Of a stretch of 64,000 nt of DNA, positions 26,649 to 40,697 are shown in pieces (positions within the stretch are counted from its first letter, which is position 1; each line of letters starts with the position of its first letter). The translations under genes and the position numbers were made by a program. The notes beneath the pieces are model-generated. The model made no database searches. It was not told the origin of the DNA and saw only the letters and a program-made list of their open reading frames with translations. The DNA is taken from positions 2,137,501 to 2,201,500 of the forward strand of contig WPIO01000002.1 in assembly GCA_009760855.2 (NCBI GenBank). Reading direction: 5' to 3'. Source of the DNA: Cristatella mucedo (lineage: Eukaryota; Bryozoa; Phylactolaemata; Cristatellidae).

Positions 26649-26656
26649 CTCTAGTG

Positions 26657-26973
26657 CAGCGGTTTTCAACCTCGTGACCCCTTTGGGGGTCGAGCACACG
26701 AGTCGCCTAAGACCATCAGAAAACACGCATTTCCGATTGTCCTTTCCCATAATTGCAAATTGTTTTGTGATTAATCACTATGCTTCAATTTGTAAAAAAA
26801 TTTAATTTGTTCAATTTGTAACAATGCAAATATATCCTGCATATACATTACAGTTCATTGTAGCAAAATTACAGTTATGAAGTAGCAACGAAAATAATTG
26901 TATGGTTGGGGATCACCACAACATGAGGAACTGTATTAAAGGGTCGTGGCATGAAGAAGGTTGAGAACCATGG
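26657..26973. mobile_element. hAT-type MITE, 317 bp
   Basis: Terminal inverted repeats CAGCGGTTTTCAACCT (left) and AGGTTGAGAACCATGG (right) match the CAGNGGTTCTCAACCT ends common to hAT MITEs. GGGGGTCG near the left and GGGTCGTGGC near the right are subterminal matches. Flanked by identical 8-bp CTCTAGTG at 26649-26656 and 26974-26981, the duplication size hAT transposases make. The AT-rich core has no frame. Confidence 0.92.
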
Positions 26974-27324
26974 CTCTAGTGCGTACACACAGAATACCAG
27001 TAAATTGAAGAACGCACCCTCCAGCAACAATTGCGTAATTCTTTGATTTGCAAACTAGTGAATTTCCATTGAATGTTTATTACATTGGACCGTAGGGGCG
27101 GTGCGGCAGAAGCACCCACGAGTGCAATTTCTGCCCTCAGCCATTATTGCCTCTTGCCAAGTGCTCGCTTATCCACATTGAACGAGGCTGATACCAAGGT
27201 ATGCGTAGCTGGGCTTACGGTCTGTCTATGCGCAGGTCATGAAATCGCCTCATTGCTGGTCATCTTACCGTAGTCGGCGGAGGTCAGTTCTAGCAAGTAA
27301 GCTTCTCATTGTTTCGTTTGTATT

Positions 27325-27575
27325 TCCGTCTACAACTTCACAAAGCCACAAAGAATGTGGACGTTACGCAGGACCGTTTTGTGTATCTAGCGGTTAAGGT
27401 GCTCAAGGTCTGACTGAGGTCGTGGGCTCGAGCCCCGAGGCATATGTGAAGCGCCTGAATAGAAATTAAGTTCTCTTGGGGCGTAGTATATGTCGTTGCG
27501 TAAGAATTGTGGACGTGAAATCCGCAATCCTACAGAGCAAAAGCTTCCGTCGCCAACGGTCTTTAAGCGCACGTT
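27325..27575 (-). mobile_element. LINE B fragment split by SINE-1
   Basis: Two pieces of LINE B 3' sequence (27325-27375 and 27490-27575, minus strand; the second reads RLKTVGDGSF...) flank a SINE-1. About 200 bp of LINE B that should lie between them is missing. Confidence 0.75.
27376..27489 (+). mobile_element. SINE-1, 5'-truncated
   Basis: Starts within the A box (TCTAGCGG), keeps the B box GGGCTCGAGCCCC and the stem-loop tail ending GGGGCGTAGTATA. Confidence 0.8.
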
Positions 27576-27699
27576 GTAATCGTTCGACTACTCATGCATT
27601 GCAATTGCTAAACAATAATTGTCCATGTCCACGGCAATACGCATAGTATACACCTAGCTCGTTGCAAATGCGTGTGGTTTCCTCATGACTCATGCACTC

Positions 27700-29016
27700 T
27701 CAATAATAATAATAATAATAATATTGCACTTGATAAAGCGCCCTCAGAGAACTTAATCTCTTTCTAGGCGCTTTACATTTGCTGCAAAGTGATACGCAAT
27801 AGAATAGTAAGTAAAATCATGCTTGAAAAACAAACAAAATGAATAACATGGTTAGGGGTTACGTGCACTGGGTCAGCATGCAAATGTGGTTAGTGGCAGC
27901 ATGAACAGTGTCAGCACGCATAAGCACATCGAGGACGAATCACAAGGACCCACTAAATGCTGTCCTAAATAGGTATGTTTTTAAGTTTCTTTTAAATGTG
28001 GTCAGGTCAGGGGATGTTCTGATGCAGGTCGGGAGGGAGTTCCAGGCTGTGGGAGCATACGAGCTAAATGCACGGTCTCCAAAGGATTTAAGGTTTGTAC
28101 GAGGTATTTCTAGACTGTTGGATTCCGAAAAGCGAGTGGTACGATGCTTGGCCTGATGGGGTAGTATATCTGAGAGATAGGCTGGAGCCAAAGAATGAAG
28201 AGACCTAAAAGTGAGCGACAAAACCTTGAAGTCAATCCGTTGCTTGACTGGTAACCAGTGCAGGTCGGCGAGAAGTGGAGTAATGTGGCAACTGCGACGC
28301 TCTCACGACAGACAAGCCTAGCTGCAGAGTTTTGCACCAGCTGCAATCGCCTGATCGCACATGCTGGTAGGCCAGTAAGCAGTGAGTTGCAGAAGTCGAG
28401 ACGAGATGTCACGAATGCATGGACCAACTTGGACGTGGTATCCTTATCTAAACAAGCCCTAATTTTAGCAATGTTATGAAGCTGAAAATAGGCTGATTTG
28501 ACTGTGGAGCTGATGTGGTCGTCTAACGAGAGGTCGCTTTGGAATATGACACCTAGATTTCAAGCTGATGCACCTGGAGATATGCTGGCAGAGCCAATTT
28601 TGAAAGTCAGCCTTTCCAATTTCTGAATAACACTGGGTTTGCCCATAACTAGTAAGTTAGTTTTATCATCGTTTAGTTTTAGAAAATTTGCTGCCATCCA
28701 TGATCGGATGTCATCAATGCATGCAGCAAGTGAGTTGAGAGAATTTGAGGTGCTCGAAGGCTGGGAGGGATCAAAGCAAAGGTACAACTGAGTGTCATCC
28801 GCATAGAAGTGAAAGCCTAGATTGTGCTTGGCAATCACATCAGCGAGAGGGAGAGTATAAACGGTGAAAAGGACCGGACCTAGCACGGAGCCCTGAGGTA
28901 CTCCATATTTTAGAGGTACTTCAGATGATCTTTGTCCATTCACGTCAATACTCTGGAGTCTCCCACTGAGATAGGACCTGAACCACTGCAGAGCAGTGCC
29001 AGTGATGCCCAGGCGA
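27700..29016 (-). mobile_element. LINE A, 5'-truncated, best copy
   Basis: Minus strand: LQSIDVNGQRSSEVPLKYG, then GVPQGSVLGPVLF and FYADDTQLYLCF (28943-28560), the two core RT boxes. SRLDFCNSLLTGLP and a C-terminal block with FKRNLKTYLFRTAF follow at 28427-27940. The 3' UTR, stem-loop and (TAA)n tail end at 27702. A few frameshifts break the frame. It is 5' truncated in the RT palm and lies head to head with the next copy. Almost identical to 4858-5357 where they overlap. Confidence 0.9.
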
Positions 29017-29089
29017 GATCAATCGTTGTTAATGCGCATTAAAAGACATTTTTTTTCTGTGGGTGCCTAAGCATAACTTCATATTGAGT

Positions 29090-30800
29090 CTTCATTAATA
29101 TGCCAAGGTATGCTCGCTTCAATCGAGGAATTATTATCTTCCGTTGCACTGGAAATTTTTAGAGGCTCCTTTCAAAAAGGCTGTATTCAGGCACCTGCCC
29201 GAGGAAGCAACACTAAACCAAGTGAACTTGGGCAACTTCCGCCCAGTCTCCCTTCAACAGTTTCTATCAGACAGTGGAAAGAGTCGTGGCAGCCCAGCCG
29301 AACTCATATATTGAAGCTTTAAACCTTGCTAGTAAGTTCCAGTCTCCTTTCAGAGCTTACCATTCCACAGAGTAAGTATTGCTTCGGGTGCATAACGACC
29401 TACATAAGAATGCAGACATGGATAGAGTTTATCTGCTTGTTTTGCTCGATCTTTCGGCAGTTGTTGACACTACCAATCAACAAGTCCATCTTGAGCGCTT
29501 CTCATCTCGCCTGGGCATCTCTCGCACTGCATTGAAATGGTTCAGTTCCTATCTCAGCGGGAAACTCCAGAGTATTGATGTGAATGGACAAAGATCATCC
29601 GAGCAACCTCGGAAATATAGGGTACCTCAAGCCTTTGTGCTTGGTTCTGTTATTTTCCTCGGTATAACATTTCCCTCTTGCCGATGTGATTGCCAAGAAC
29701 AATCTAGGCTTTCACTTCTATGCAGTTGACACTCGACCGCACCTTGGCCTTTATCCCTCCCAGCCCTCCAGCACGTCGAATTCTCTCAACGCCTATGCTG
29801 CATATTTTGATGACATCCGCATATGGGTGGTACCAAACTTTCTTGAATTTAATGAAAATAAAACCAACTAACTTGCTATCGGCAAAACAAGTGTGATTCA
29901 GAAATCAGAAAGGTTAGAAATGCTCACGATCGGCTCTGCCAGCATATCTCCTGTTGAATCCGCACGAAATGTAGGTGTCGTGTTCCAAAGTGACCTTTCA
30001 TTAGACGACTACATCAACTCCACAGTCAAGTCTTTCAGCTACGTAACATGGCTAAAATTCGGGCTTGCTTAGACAGGAATACTACATCCAAATTGGTCCA
30101 TGCATTTGTGACATCCCGTCTTGACTTCTGTAACTCACTGCTTGCTGGTCCGCCGACCTGTGCTATCGAGCGCTTACAGCTGGTGCAAAACACTGCAGCT
30201 AGGCTTCGCTTTCGTGAGCGTCACAGTTGCTACATCACACAACTACTTCTCGCCGACCTGCACTGGCTTCCAGTCAAGCAACGCATCAAATTCAAGGTTT
30301 GTCACTCACTTTTAAGTCCCTTCATTCTCTGGCTCCAGTCTACCTATCAGATCTACGCCCCCACCAGGGTAAGCATCATTCCACACGCATGTCGGAATCT
30401 AATTGTTTACCTATACCTCGTAAAAACCTCAAATCCTTTTGAGACATTGCCTTGAGTTCGTATGCTCCCAAAGCCTGAGACTCACTGCCAACTTGCATCA
30501 CGACATCTTTTGACTTTACCTCATTTAAAAAGAAACTAAACACGCATCCCTATTAAAGCAGTTAGTGGGTCCCCGCGATTCGTCGTTTATATGTTTATGC
30601 GTGCTGACAATATGCATGCTGCTACTAACCATACTTGCATGCTGACCCTGTGCTTGTTACCCCTAAATATAATTTTTCCTTGTTGCTTATTATGCGTGCT
30701 ACCAATAACCATGCGATCGTGTTTCCGTTACAGCCAATGTAAAGTGCCTAGAAATAGATTGAGTTGTCTGACGGCGCTATATGAAGTGCATTATTATTAA
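29090..30800 (+). mobile_element. LINE A, decayed, head-to-head copy
   Basis: Plus strand: FQSPFRAYHSTESVLLRVHNDL at 29340-29405 (RT fingers), VPQAFVLGS (mutated PQGSVLGP), FYAVDT (mutated YADDT, catalytic Asp lost), SRLDFCNSLLAGPP at 30115, 3' stem-loop at 30735-30785. Stops and shifts throughout. Longer but older than the neighbour at 27700. Confidence 0.88.
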
Positions 30801-31107
30801 TTGCGCGATACACCGGTGCTTTAGCGGCCGATGGCTGCACGAAAAATGTCATGCATTTGTAAAGGCTTCATAAAGAACGCACCGGCGTTAGGACAAAAGT
30901 TGCCAAATTATCAGCAACAAATTTTTATGAAAAATCTTTTGTCACCAGAGTTTAGGCGGTGAGTTTTCTAGCTGCAGGTTTACGCAAAAATAGTTTCCGT
31001 GTTGCTAAGAGAACCACTTTTTTTAACGTGGCACTGAATATGTGTCCGTCATTTTCGACTGCTGGAAAGCTATTAAATATTAAGCTAAAATTATTAATAT
31101 TATTATT

Positions 31108-31258
31108 GAGTGGACTGCTGGTTTAGGGAAACTTTGAAAAGTCTTAACGATCCAGGTAGTGGTTCTAGTCCCGCAGCCAGCCATCCTGGTTTGCCCACTG
31201 CAAGCGGTGTTGACAGCCGTAAAGTATCTTCTGCCGCTACATAAACGAGACTATTAGG
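31108..31258 (+). mobile_element. SINE-2
   Basis: Diverged copy. The body GTTGACAGCCGTAAAGTATC and TTCTGCCGCTACATAAA match the family; the B box is eroded (GGTTCTAGTCCC). It ends close to the tubulin 3' flank. Confidence 0.65.
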
Positions 31259-31381
31259 TCAGCTGATCTTTACATTTTTAACTTTAAACGCGGCTCGTGG
31301 ATAGGACGTGAAATCTAGGAGACGCGAATCGTCCGCGAGTGCTCTCATCCCTTTCTTAGAGACGCGCTCTGAGAAATACCA

Positions 31382-31387
31382 TTTATT
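31382..31387 (-). promoter_or_regulatory. candidate poly(A) signal of alpha-tubulin
   Basis: AATAAA on the minus strand about 140 bp past the tubulin stop, the first such signal downstream. Confidence 0.5.
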
Positions 31388-31527
31388 AGCAGCACGTCCA
31401 GGCGAAGATGAAGATTGCTGGTGCCGCTCGCTCGCGCCAGCTCCGTCGATTCGTCGTCGATTCGTCGTCGCTCGTTCATTCATCGTCGTCGCTTCGTCGC
31501 TCAGCGGCGGCGGCGGCCTAGACCCTG

Positions 31528-34448
<2,921 letters not shown>

Positions 34449-34585
34449 TTTGACTGACGACGCGACGATGATCGACTGACTGCCCGAAGTCGGAAAAAAA
34501 CTTGAGCAAAGGTCTCTTCTCTCGCCTCGACCGCTAAAGAGTCTGCGTGAGTGCCCCGCGAAGCGGCCTCGCCACCCGCCCGCAT

Positions 34586-34592
34586 CTTATAT
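34586..34592 (-). promoter_or_regulatory. candidate TATA box of alpha-tubulin
   Basis: Minus strand ATATAAGA lies about 140 bp upstream of the proposed ATG exon. A start site some 30 bp downstream would fall near GCACTCACGC. This supports the 34446 ATG but is not proof. Confidence 0.4.
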
Positions 34593-36461
34593 TGTCCTCG
34601 GCAGGACCGCGTGACTCGAAAGATGTTTTGCGCCCTACGGCGCCATCGCGCTCTCCGCTGGGAATCTTATTTCGTTAATTAGTCGGGGCAATATTGAGCG
34701 GCTTAATGGCCCCGATCGGGCGCCCGCCACCACCCAACGAAGCGCCGATCGATGCAGCGGCGTATGCCTCAGGGCCGCTGCCAATCCATCGTCGGCCCGG
34801 CGCATGTTGGGGACGCTCTCCGGATGTGTAGAAGGACAGACGACCTGCGAAATGGACGCCACAATTTGAAGGGTCAATTTAGAGCGTCGAGAGCACCCTG
34901 CGCCCTGCGCCCGCGCTCTGGCGGCGGCGGCCCAAAGTCAGTGGCCACGGTTCCCCGCCGCAGTCCAATCGTTGGCGGCCGCTGACCTCTGACCGCTGGC
35001 CTCGCGACGTAAGCGAAGCGCCGACCCAACGGCGACGCGTCGAACGACACATTCGGGAGTTGAACCGGAAGGGGCGCCGGGGTGCGCGGGCTTGGAAAAA
35101 TTGGGCGCTCGTTTTCCGACGCAGAGGACAGAGAGCTCTGTCGATCGGATGCCGGACTGCTGACGCGCAGTCGAGGCAGAGACCGACGGCCGTCGGAGGA
35201 AGCTCGTCTGAGCGGTAATCGTCGTGCACTCGACGACCTCGTAGACGCCAAGAGGGGAGTGCATCTTCCGTTCTGAGCGCCGCCTCCGAACTTATAAGCC
35301 AGCCGTTCTTGTTACGTCGTGCGCCAATGCGCTGCTGATGGCAAGCAACCTACAGGACTCACACTGGATACCATCCCGCTCGCGAAGCGCGGCCGCGCCA
35401 GTAGCAGCGCCTCCTACTAGCGCTTCCTCCGCCGAGTGGGAGGGGCTGCTACTCCACGCACTGCACTTCTGCTTCCTTCCTCCCTCCGCCGAGCCGGCTC
35501 GGCTGAAGGCTTAGGCGGTAGCTCTTCGCCGCACTCTAACGGTCCGTGCCAGCTCGGGCGGAAGACGGGAGCTCCCGATCGCCTGCCGGGTCTCCGGGTA
35601 ATATCGTTCTCGTGCGAGCGGCGCCGGCTTCGCCGAAAAAAGAACGACCGACCGCTTCGATTGGCGAGGCGCCTTCGTGCGGGCGCATTTCCATCGATCG
35701 TCGACCGTCGCTGCGGCCGAAGAGCCTAATTTCATTCGAGCTCGCGACGCGGCTCTAGCGAAGTTAGCGGGACGCGGCGGGAGCAATTAAACTCGCCGCC
35801 AGAGTGCGGCGAGACGCCCTGCCCGCCCGCGGCGTGGCCGCCGCCCCTGTCCCTGTGCCCAATGATCCGCCGCGGACCGGACGGCGGCGAGCTGCAGCTG
35901 CAGCAGACGACGAGACGCGGGCTCGCAGTTCGAGTCTTCTTCGGCGCTTGTTGGCGACGGCGGCTCTACCGCGGCGGCCAAGCCGACGGCGGCGGCGGCG
36001 GGGGGGGGCGGGGCGCGAGGCGTGCGAGAGTCCCGAGCGTGGGTGGCAAACGGCGAGCGAATCGGCTCCGACGATGCCGGACTCACGCCTACTCGCGCCG
36101 CTCCCACTCTGACTCCTCCGACAGCGACCGCAAGAGTCGCCAGCCCTAGTCCCGCTAGCTCGCTCGTGTACCTGCGCACCGTCCGCTTCGGCTGGTCCGT
36201 ACGTGCCCGCCGCCCTTCGCTCGGCGGCGCCCGGAGACGACGCCTAGTGTCACTCTCCAAGGTTTTTTTTGCAGCGACCCCTTGAGCGAGGCGCGCAGTA
36301 CCGAGCGCTTGGCGGCGTGGCCGGCATGTCTCGTTCTATCTCGTTCTATCTTATTCGCGGGGTGAGTGCGCTGTCTGTTCGCGAGTCGCCAGGTTAGACG
36401 CATTCGCTCGCGCCACGTCCTGGAAATGCCGCCTCGCATGGTTGAGTGATGCATCTTGGTT
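34593..36461. other. CpG-rich block upstream of alpha-tubulin
   Basis: About 1.9 kb of very GC- and CpG-rich DNA without a recognisable gene. Long frames appear on both strands (for example 35787-36260 minus) but they are Arg/Ala/Pro-rich, as expected from composition. Likely promoter or enhancer DNA for alpha-tubulin, possibly also for another transcript. Confidence 0.5.
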
Positions 36462-36646
36462 CAGCCGACTCCGCTTATAAGCGTACGCTAGGGCCGGAAA
36501 CTAGGCATTCTTATATTTGGACTATTTCCATGTGTTTTGCAAATGCGGAGTGAGGCTAATATTGCCTCAAAATCTGGGGCACAGAGCTGCTATCCTTACA
36601 AGCGGAGTACTCTTACGTCAGATATTCTTATATGCGGAGTCGACTG
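36462..36646. mobile_element. small TIR element (pogo/Tc1-like MITE?)
   Basis: The left end CAGCCGACTCCGCTTATAAG is the imperfect inverted complement of the right end CTTATATGCGGAGTCGACTG. The right tip continues into TA. The CAGTCGACTC-type tip resembles pogo/Tigger MITEs. 185 bp, no frame. Confidence 0.5.
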
Positions 36647-37398
36647 TATTCTGCCAGATTTAGGCGCGCCCCATCAATTACCTTACCATGAACTGCCAGG
36701 AACCCAGTCGCAAGTCATCTGACAACGAGCATCGAACAGACGCGAGCGAGATGCCCTCGGTCGACCGACGAGCGGTGCCATGACGATCGCGTCTCTTTTT
36801 TTTTACGCGATTAATTAGATTCGTCGCCCACCGAAGGACCCGGAGCAATTGCTGTTATCGTTGCTTCTCGTTTTGAGAGAATAAACCCGCGAGAGAATAA
36901 ACCCGCGCGATTCTCGAAGTGTAGTTGCCGCGACGACGCGTAGCTCAGAGCGTCCGCCGACGACCAGCACCACCATTGTATTTCACCGCGCGCGGAGCAG
37001 GAAGGAAGCACGACTCTATCAATATCTATCTCGCCCATCGTACGGCTCTACCTTCCCGCGACAGCTCACGTGCCGCGTCGATCACGTGAGCGACTCGTGT
37101 CGTTTAGCGCCGGCAAGTGAAACGGCGGCATCCTCAGACTCAGGGATCGTTAACTGTCTTCCATCTCAACTGACGTATTCTCTTACTCATGTTTCGAGGA
37201 ATTAAAGCCCTAAGTGTCGGGGAAAAGGATTTAAAATTTCGTCATTTCGAGTACGACGCCTAATTCAAAAGGCAAATGCGTCAGAAACGAAATCTCAAGT
37301 TTTGACGTTGGGCATATGATCAGATCAACTTTAAAAGAAAAATCAATCTGTAAAACAGGTTGATACCGGAACGAGTCCTTCGACCTCGCTAACATGAG
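36647..37398. other. no gene recognised
   Basis: Short frames only. A minus-strand ATG directly followed by GTAAGG at 36681-36689 is a fallback first exon for alpha-tubulin, with a poorer initiation context. Confidence 0.35.
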
Positions 37399-37545
37399 CT
37401 TATTTGTATAGCGTCGTGAGAGTACTTAATCTCTCAATTCAGGCGCTTCATATTCAGGCGCCACGGAGCTCGAGCCCACGACCACGGCCAATCCTTGGTC
37501 GGTCGGAGCGAGCCAGCAACTTAACCACTGGGCCAAACCGACGCG
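37399..37545 (-). mobile_element. SINE-1
   Basis: Reverse copy: stem-loop tail at the left, GGGCTCGAGCTCC B-box region, TGGCCCAGTGG-like A box at the right end. Confidence 0.78.
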
Positions 37546-38456
37546 GCGACGCGGTGAATATAATGCCGGAGCAGGGCCGTTTCTCGGGGAGACTTCAAAA
37601 ATAGCAACTACGAAGCCTTTAGCGGACACCAGACCTTCACGCGAAACCAAGGAGCCAGCAAAAAAAATCTCTAAATAATGGCACATCACCTAGGTCAACC
37701 GCACGCCTGATAATAATGGCGAAACGCCAACACTGAGTCGCACCCTCCAAGCCGCCGACCGGAGAGGTTTAGCTGTGGCGAGCGGGTATCCTAGTATAGC
37801 CTCGCTTTGCTTACGTGCCACGCATTTTTAACACGCGTTTCGCTACGCGCACCACCATAGGAAGGGAATAATGTAGGAGACGGCGCTAAAGTTAGCTTTC
37901 TTATGCAAGTTTCAGGCGCCGCTGGACTGAGAACAGCAAAACATAAACGGGTTCCGCACAAGCCGCTCAGATCTCAAAATTGTGACGGCAGCGATTACAG
38001 ATTCTTGAAAGTAAATCCGGGGAGAAAAGAAGGACCGGAAAAGCTGCCAGAACTAGCTAACGCCATTAATTACTAGCCTCTACATTTTTAATTTACGTCC
38101 CGTAAATCATGTTAACGGAAGTCACCTTCTGCGTCCTTAACGTCCCGTAAATGGTAGACGGAAAGAGAGCTCAATGGGAAATCAATGTATATTAAACGGC
38201 AGAATTGGGAGATCCGCAAGCAAGAGGCAGAAATAGCTCGGAGAGCTCTGAATGACTATTTACTTCCACACGCGTCCGACGAGCTTCTAAGGAGCGCTAA
38301 TTTCCGTATAAAATATAAGAGTCCGCCCGCCATTGTACATGGCCGAGTCTTTCCTACCGACGGATCAAGACGATAGAGAAAGAGAGAGAACAGCGAGCTG
38401 AATGAATGCGAAATAGTGGCGGACAAAGACAAGAGGTGAAAACAGCGGAGGAAACC
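37546..38456. other. no gene recognised
   Basis: A short plus frame at 38185-38376 has a lysine/arginine-rich, protein-like look (KQEAEIARRALNDYLLPH) but no start context, splice sites or known motif. Confidence 0.35.
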
Positions 38457-38600
38457 GAGCTAGTTTGGTCTAGCGGTTAAGGTGCTCGCCCTGACTTAGG
38501 TCTGACTGAGGTCGTGGGCTCGAGCCCCGAGGCATAGGTGAAGCACCTGAATAGAGATTAAGTTCTCTTGGGGCGCTATATAAATGAATTATATTATATT
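38457..38600 (+). mobile_element. SINE-1, well-preserved copy
   Basis: A box TGGTCTAGCGG at 38466-38476 (perfect TRGYNNARNNG), B box GGCTCGAGCCC at 38517-38527. The 3' stem-loop AAGCACC...GGGCGCTATATAAA (38541-38580) is followed by an ATT-rich tail. Good reference copy for the family. Confidence 0.88.
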
Positions 38601-39335
38601 ATTATTATTATATCATATATTATAAGCCTCTCGGCGCCGAGCGAGCTGCAGAAACTGAGTGCAGCAGGAAGTGACCGAAGAAGAAGCCCTGGATGCTTCG
38701 CTCTGTCTGAATGCTGAGTGAACGCCTCACTTACAAGGCACGTGACCTGTACGTATATATACATATGCCAAGTCAGCAATAGGAAGGTGCGCGCAGCTCA
38801 CACTTGAGGTCGCGGTCTCGAGCGTCGGTAAGAAGGCCGGGCGCACCAGCTTGATCAGCTCACACTCGGATCTGCATTATTATGCAACACCGGAGTTTTC
38901 CATGTGACTTTTCACACGCGAAAGCTTGCGTTCCTCAAGATTTCTCGCACTCGCGCTGTATCGTCGAATGATCGAAGCTCTAAGAAGCCGTTGACAGGCG
39001 GAACAAGTTGACGTTCCAAAAGCGTCGAGCGCGAAGTCATCCGGCATCTGCCATCGGAGATTCGAGACGCGAGCAACTCCCCAAAACACTCCGACAAAAG
39101 GTAGCAGTGCAGCCCCCCCCCACGGCGGGTTAAAAAATAAAATTAAACATCGACGCAGAAACGCGGGGGGGGGGGCCAGTTCAGTGACGAGCGCTGCAAT
39201 CCGGCGCATGGAGTTAGCTCCTGCTGGCTTCTGGACGCTGGTTTTTTATTGGGAAAAAATACTTCGTCGCGGTTTCGTCGCGTGGACGACGTGTGTCCGA
39301 AGCCTCGCGGCGTAAGTACTCGTGCTTTAGTGCTT

Positions 39336-39404
39336 CCTTTGCAGCATACGTAAAGTGCCTAGAAAGAGAATACGCTCCCCGAGGGCACTACATAAATGTA
39401 TTAT
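39336..39404 (+). mobile_element. LINE A 3' tail
   Basis: AAAGTGCCTAGAAAGAGA...GAGGGCACTACATAAATG stem-loop with ATTATTA tail. Only the last ~70 bp is present. Confidence 0.7.
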
Positions 39405-40330
39405 TAGTACTTAGTATAGCGCCCTAAGAGAAATACTTGTCTATCCAGGCGCTTTACAGCTCGCAGCAAGAGAATCAATAGCCAAGGGCTATTGACATGC
39501 AAGGTACCATGCTCAGACAAGCATGCAGAAGCAATAATAATAATAATAATAATAATACGTTTGTTATAGCGCCCTCAGAGAACATAATCTCTTTCTAGAC
39601 ACTTTCAATTTGCCGCAAAGGAAGAGTGATCGAATGGTTAGTGGTAGCATGCTCAGTGACAGCAGGCATAACCTGGTTAGAGGTGACATGCACGTGGTCA
39701 GCATGCAAGTATGGTTAGTGGCAGCACGAACCGTGTCAGCTTGCATAAGCACACACAACAAACAGATATTATTCTTAGGCCAGTATGTTAAAGCACCCAA
39801 GAAGACAGTCAATGGCCTCCTCACCATTAGTTAGTAGGACCTCAGGCTAGTGACATCTCTACACTGAACACAGTCCTGCAGTCAATGCATGCAGGACGGT
39901 TACAAAAACGGAGAAAAAACGGAAAAACGTGAGATGGCGAAGGGAATGCTGACCGAAGCAGGTGCGCCTTTGGCCGAGACTTACACGATCCAAGGTCGCT
40001 GCAGGTGGTAATCGTAGCTTAAAGCAGGCTCCTCACTTTTGGTGCACACGACTGATGGCTCGATCACGCGAATAGATGTCAGTTTATCGAGAGACAGGGA
40101 AGACTGGCAGCCGGCGGTGCGACAGCACACCGGAAAAGCAGGTAGGCCGGAGATATAGGCCTGATGGTTAGAAAGCCAGGCAGAGGATGAAGCCCCCACA
40201 GGAGCGATTACGTGGTCGACGACAGACCAGACGATCTGCCGAGTTTTGCAAACGTTTTGTACGGCTAAGGGCACAGGCTTGGGGTCGTGAATGAAGAGCC
40301 AGCTTCTGTCCACAGCTGCTTTCTTACGGG
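39405..40330 (-). mobile_element. LINE C with nested LINE A
   Basis: LINE C pieces at 39405-39534 and 39769-40330 (minus strand) match 21455-22080: the same CTATTGACATG and GGTACCATGCT words in the 3' UTR and a degraded RT C-terminus. A LINE A 3' end (39535-39768, minus) sits between them with its own stem-loop and TAA tail. Confidence 0.65.
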
Positions 40331-40425
40331 CCTTTCAGAGGGTTCCACATGCACGGAGCACATGGTCTAGTACAGATCGAAACTGGAACAGGAATCAAAA
40401 GATTGTCATTTCCCTGAATTCATTT

Positions 40426-40431
40426 TTTATT
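40426..40431 (-). promoter_or_regulatory. candidate poly(A) signal of the TRIM gene
   Basis: AATAAA on the minus strand about 270 bp past the stop at 40698. Confidence 0.4.
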
Positions 40432-40697
40432 ACAACCCTAAAGCCAGCTGGAATGCCACTAATGGCAGCATGTGCAGTAAAAAGGCACTCGGCGACTTCC
40501 AGCCAACTTCGGCAGCACACACCGAGAGCGGAGAGCAGGGGGGGGGGGCAGAGGTAAGTGAACGACTAGACTAGAACCATCCACCTTACACGGAAAGCAT
40601 CACCTGGACATCGCGCAGGCTGCCTGGCCAAGGCAGGCAGCCACGCCGCCTGGGCACGGGCAAAGTTTGACGGCCGGATGGGGGACGGAGTGCTCGA

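Noticed and set aside
36681..36689. ATG/GTAAGG as first tubulin exon
   Set aside because: The donor is better, but the initiation context is poor (T at -3) and it lies 2.7 kb away inside or beside a MITE. Kept only as an alternative.
38457..38540. Functional tRNA genes at the SINE heads
   Set aside because: The A and B boxes are present, but no cloverleaf with paired acceptor stem forms, and the same tail follows each copy, so they are SINEs.
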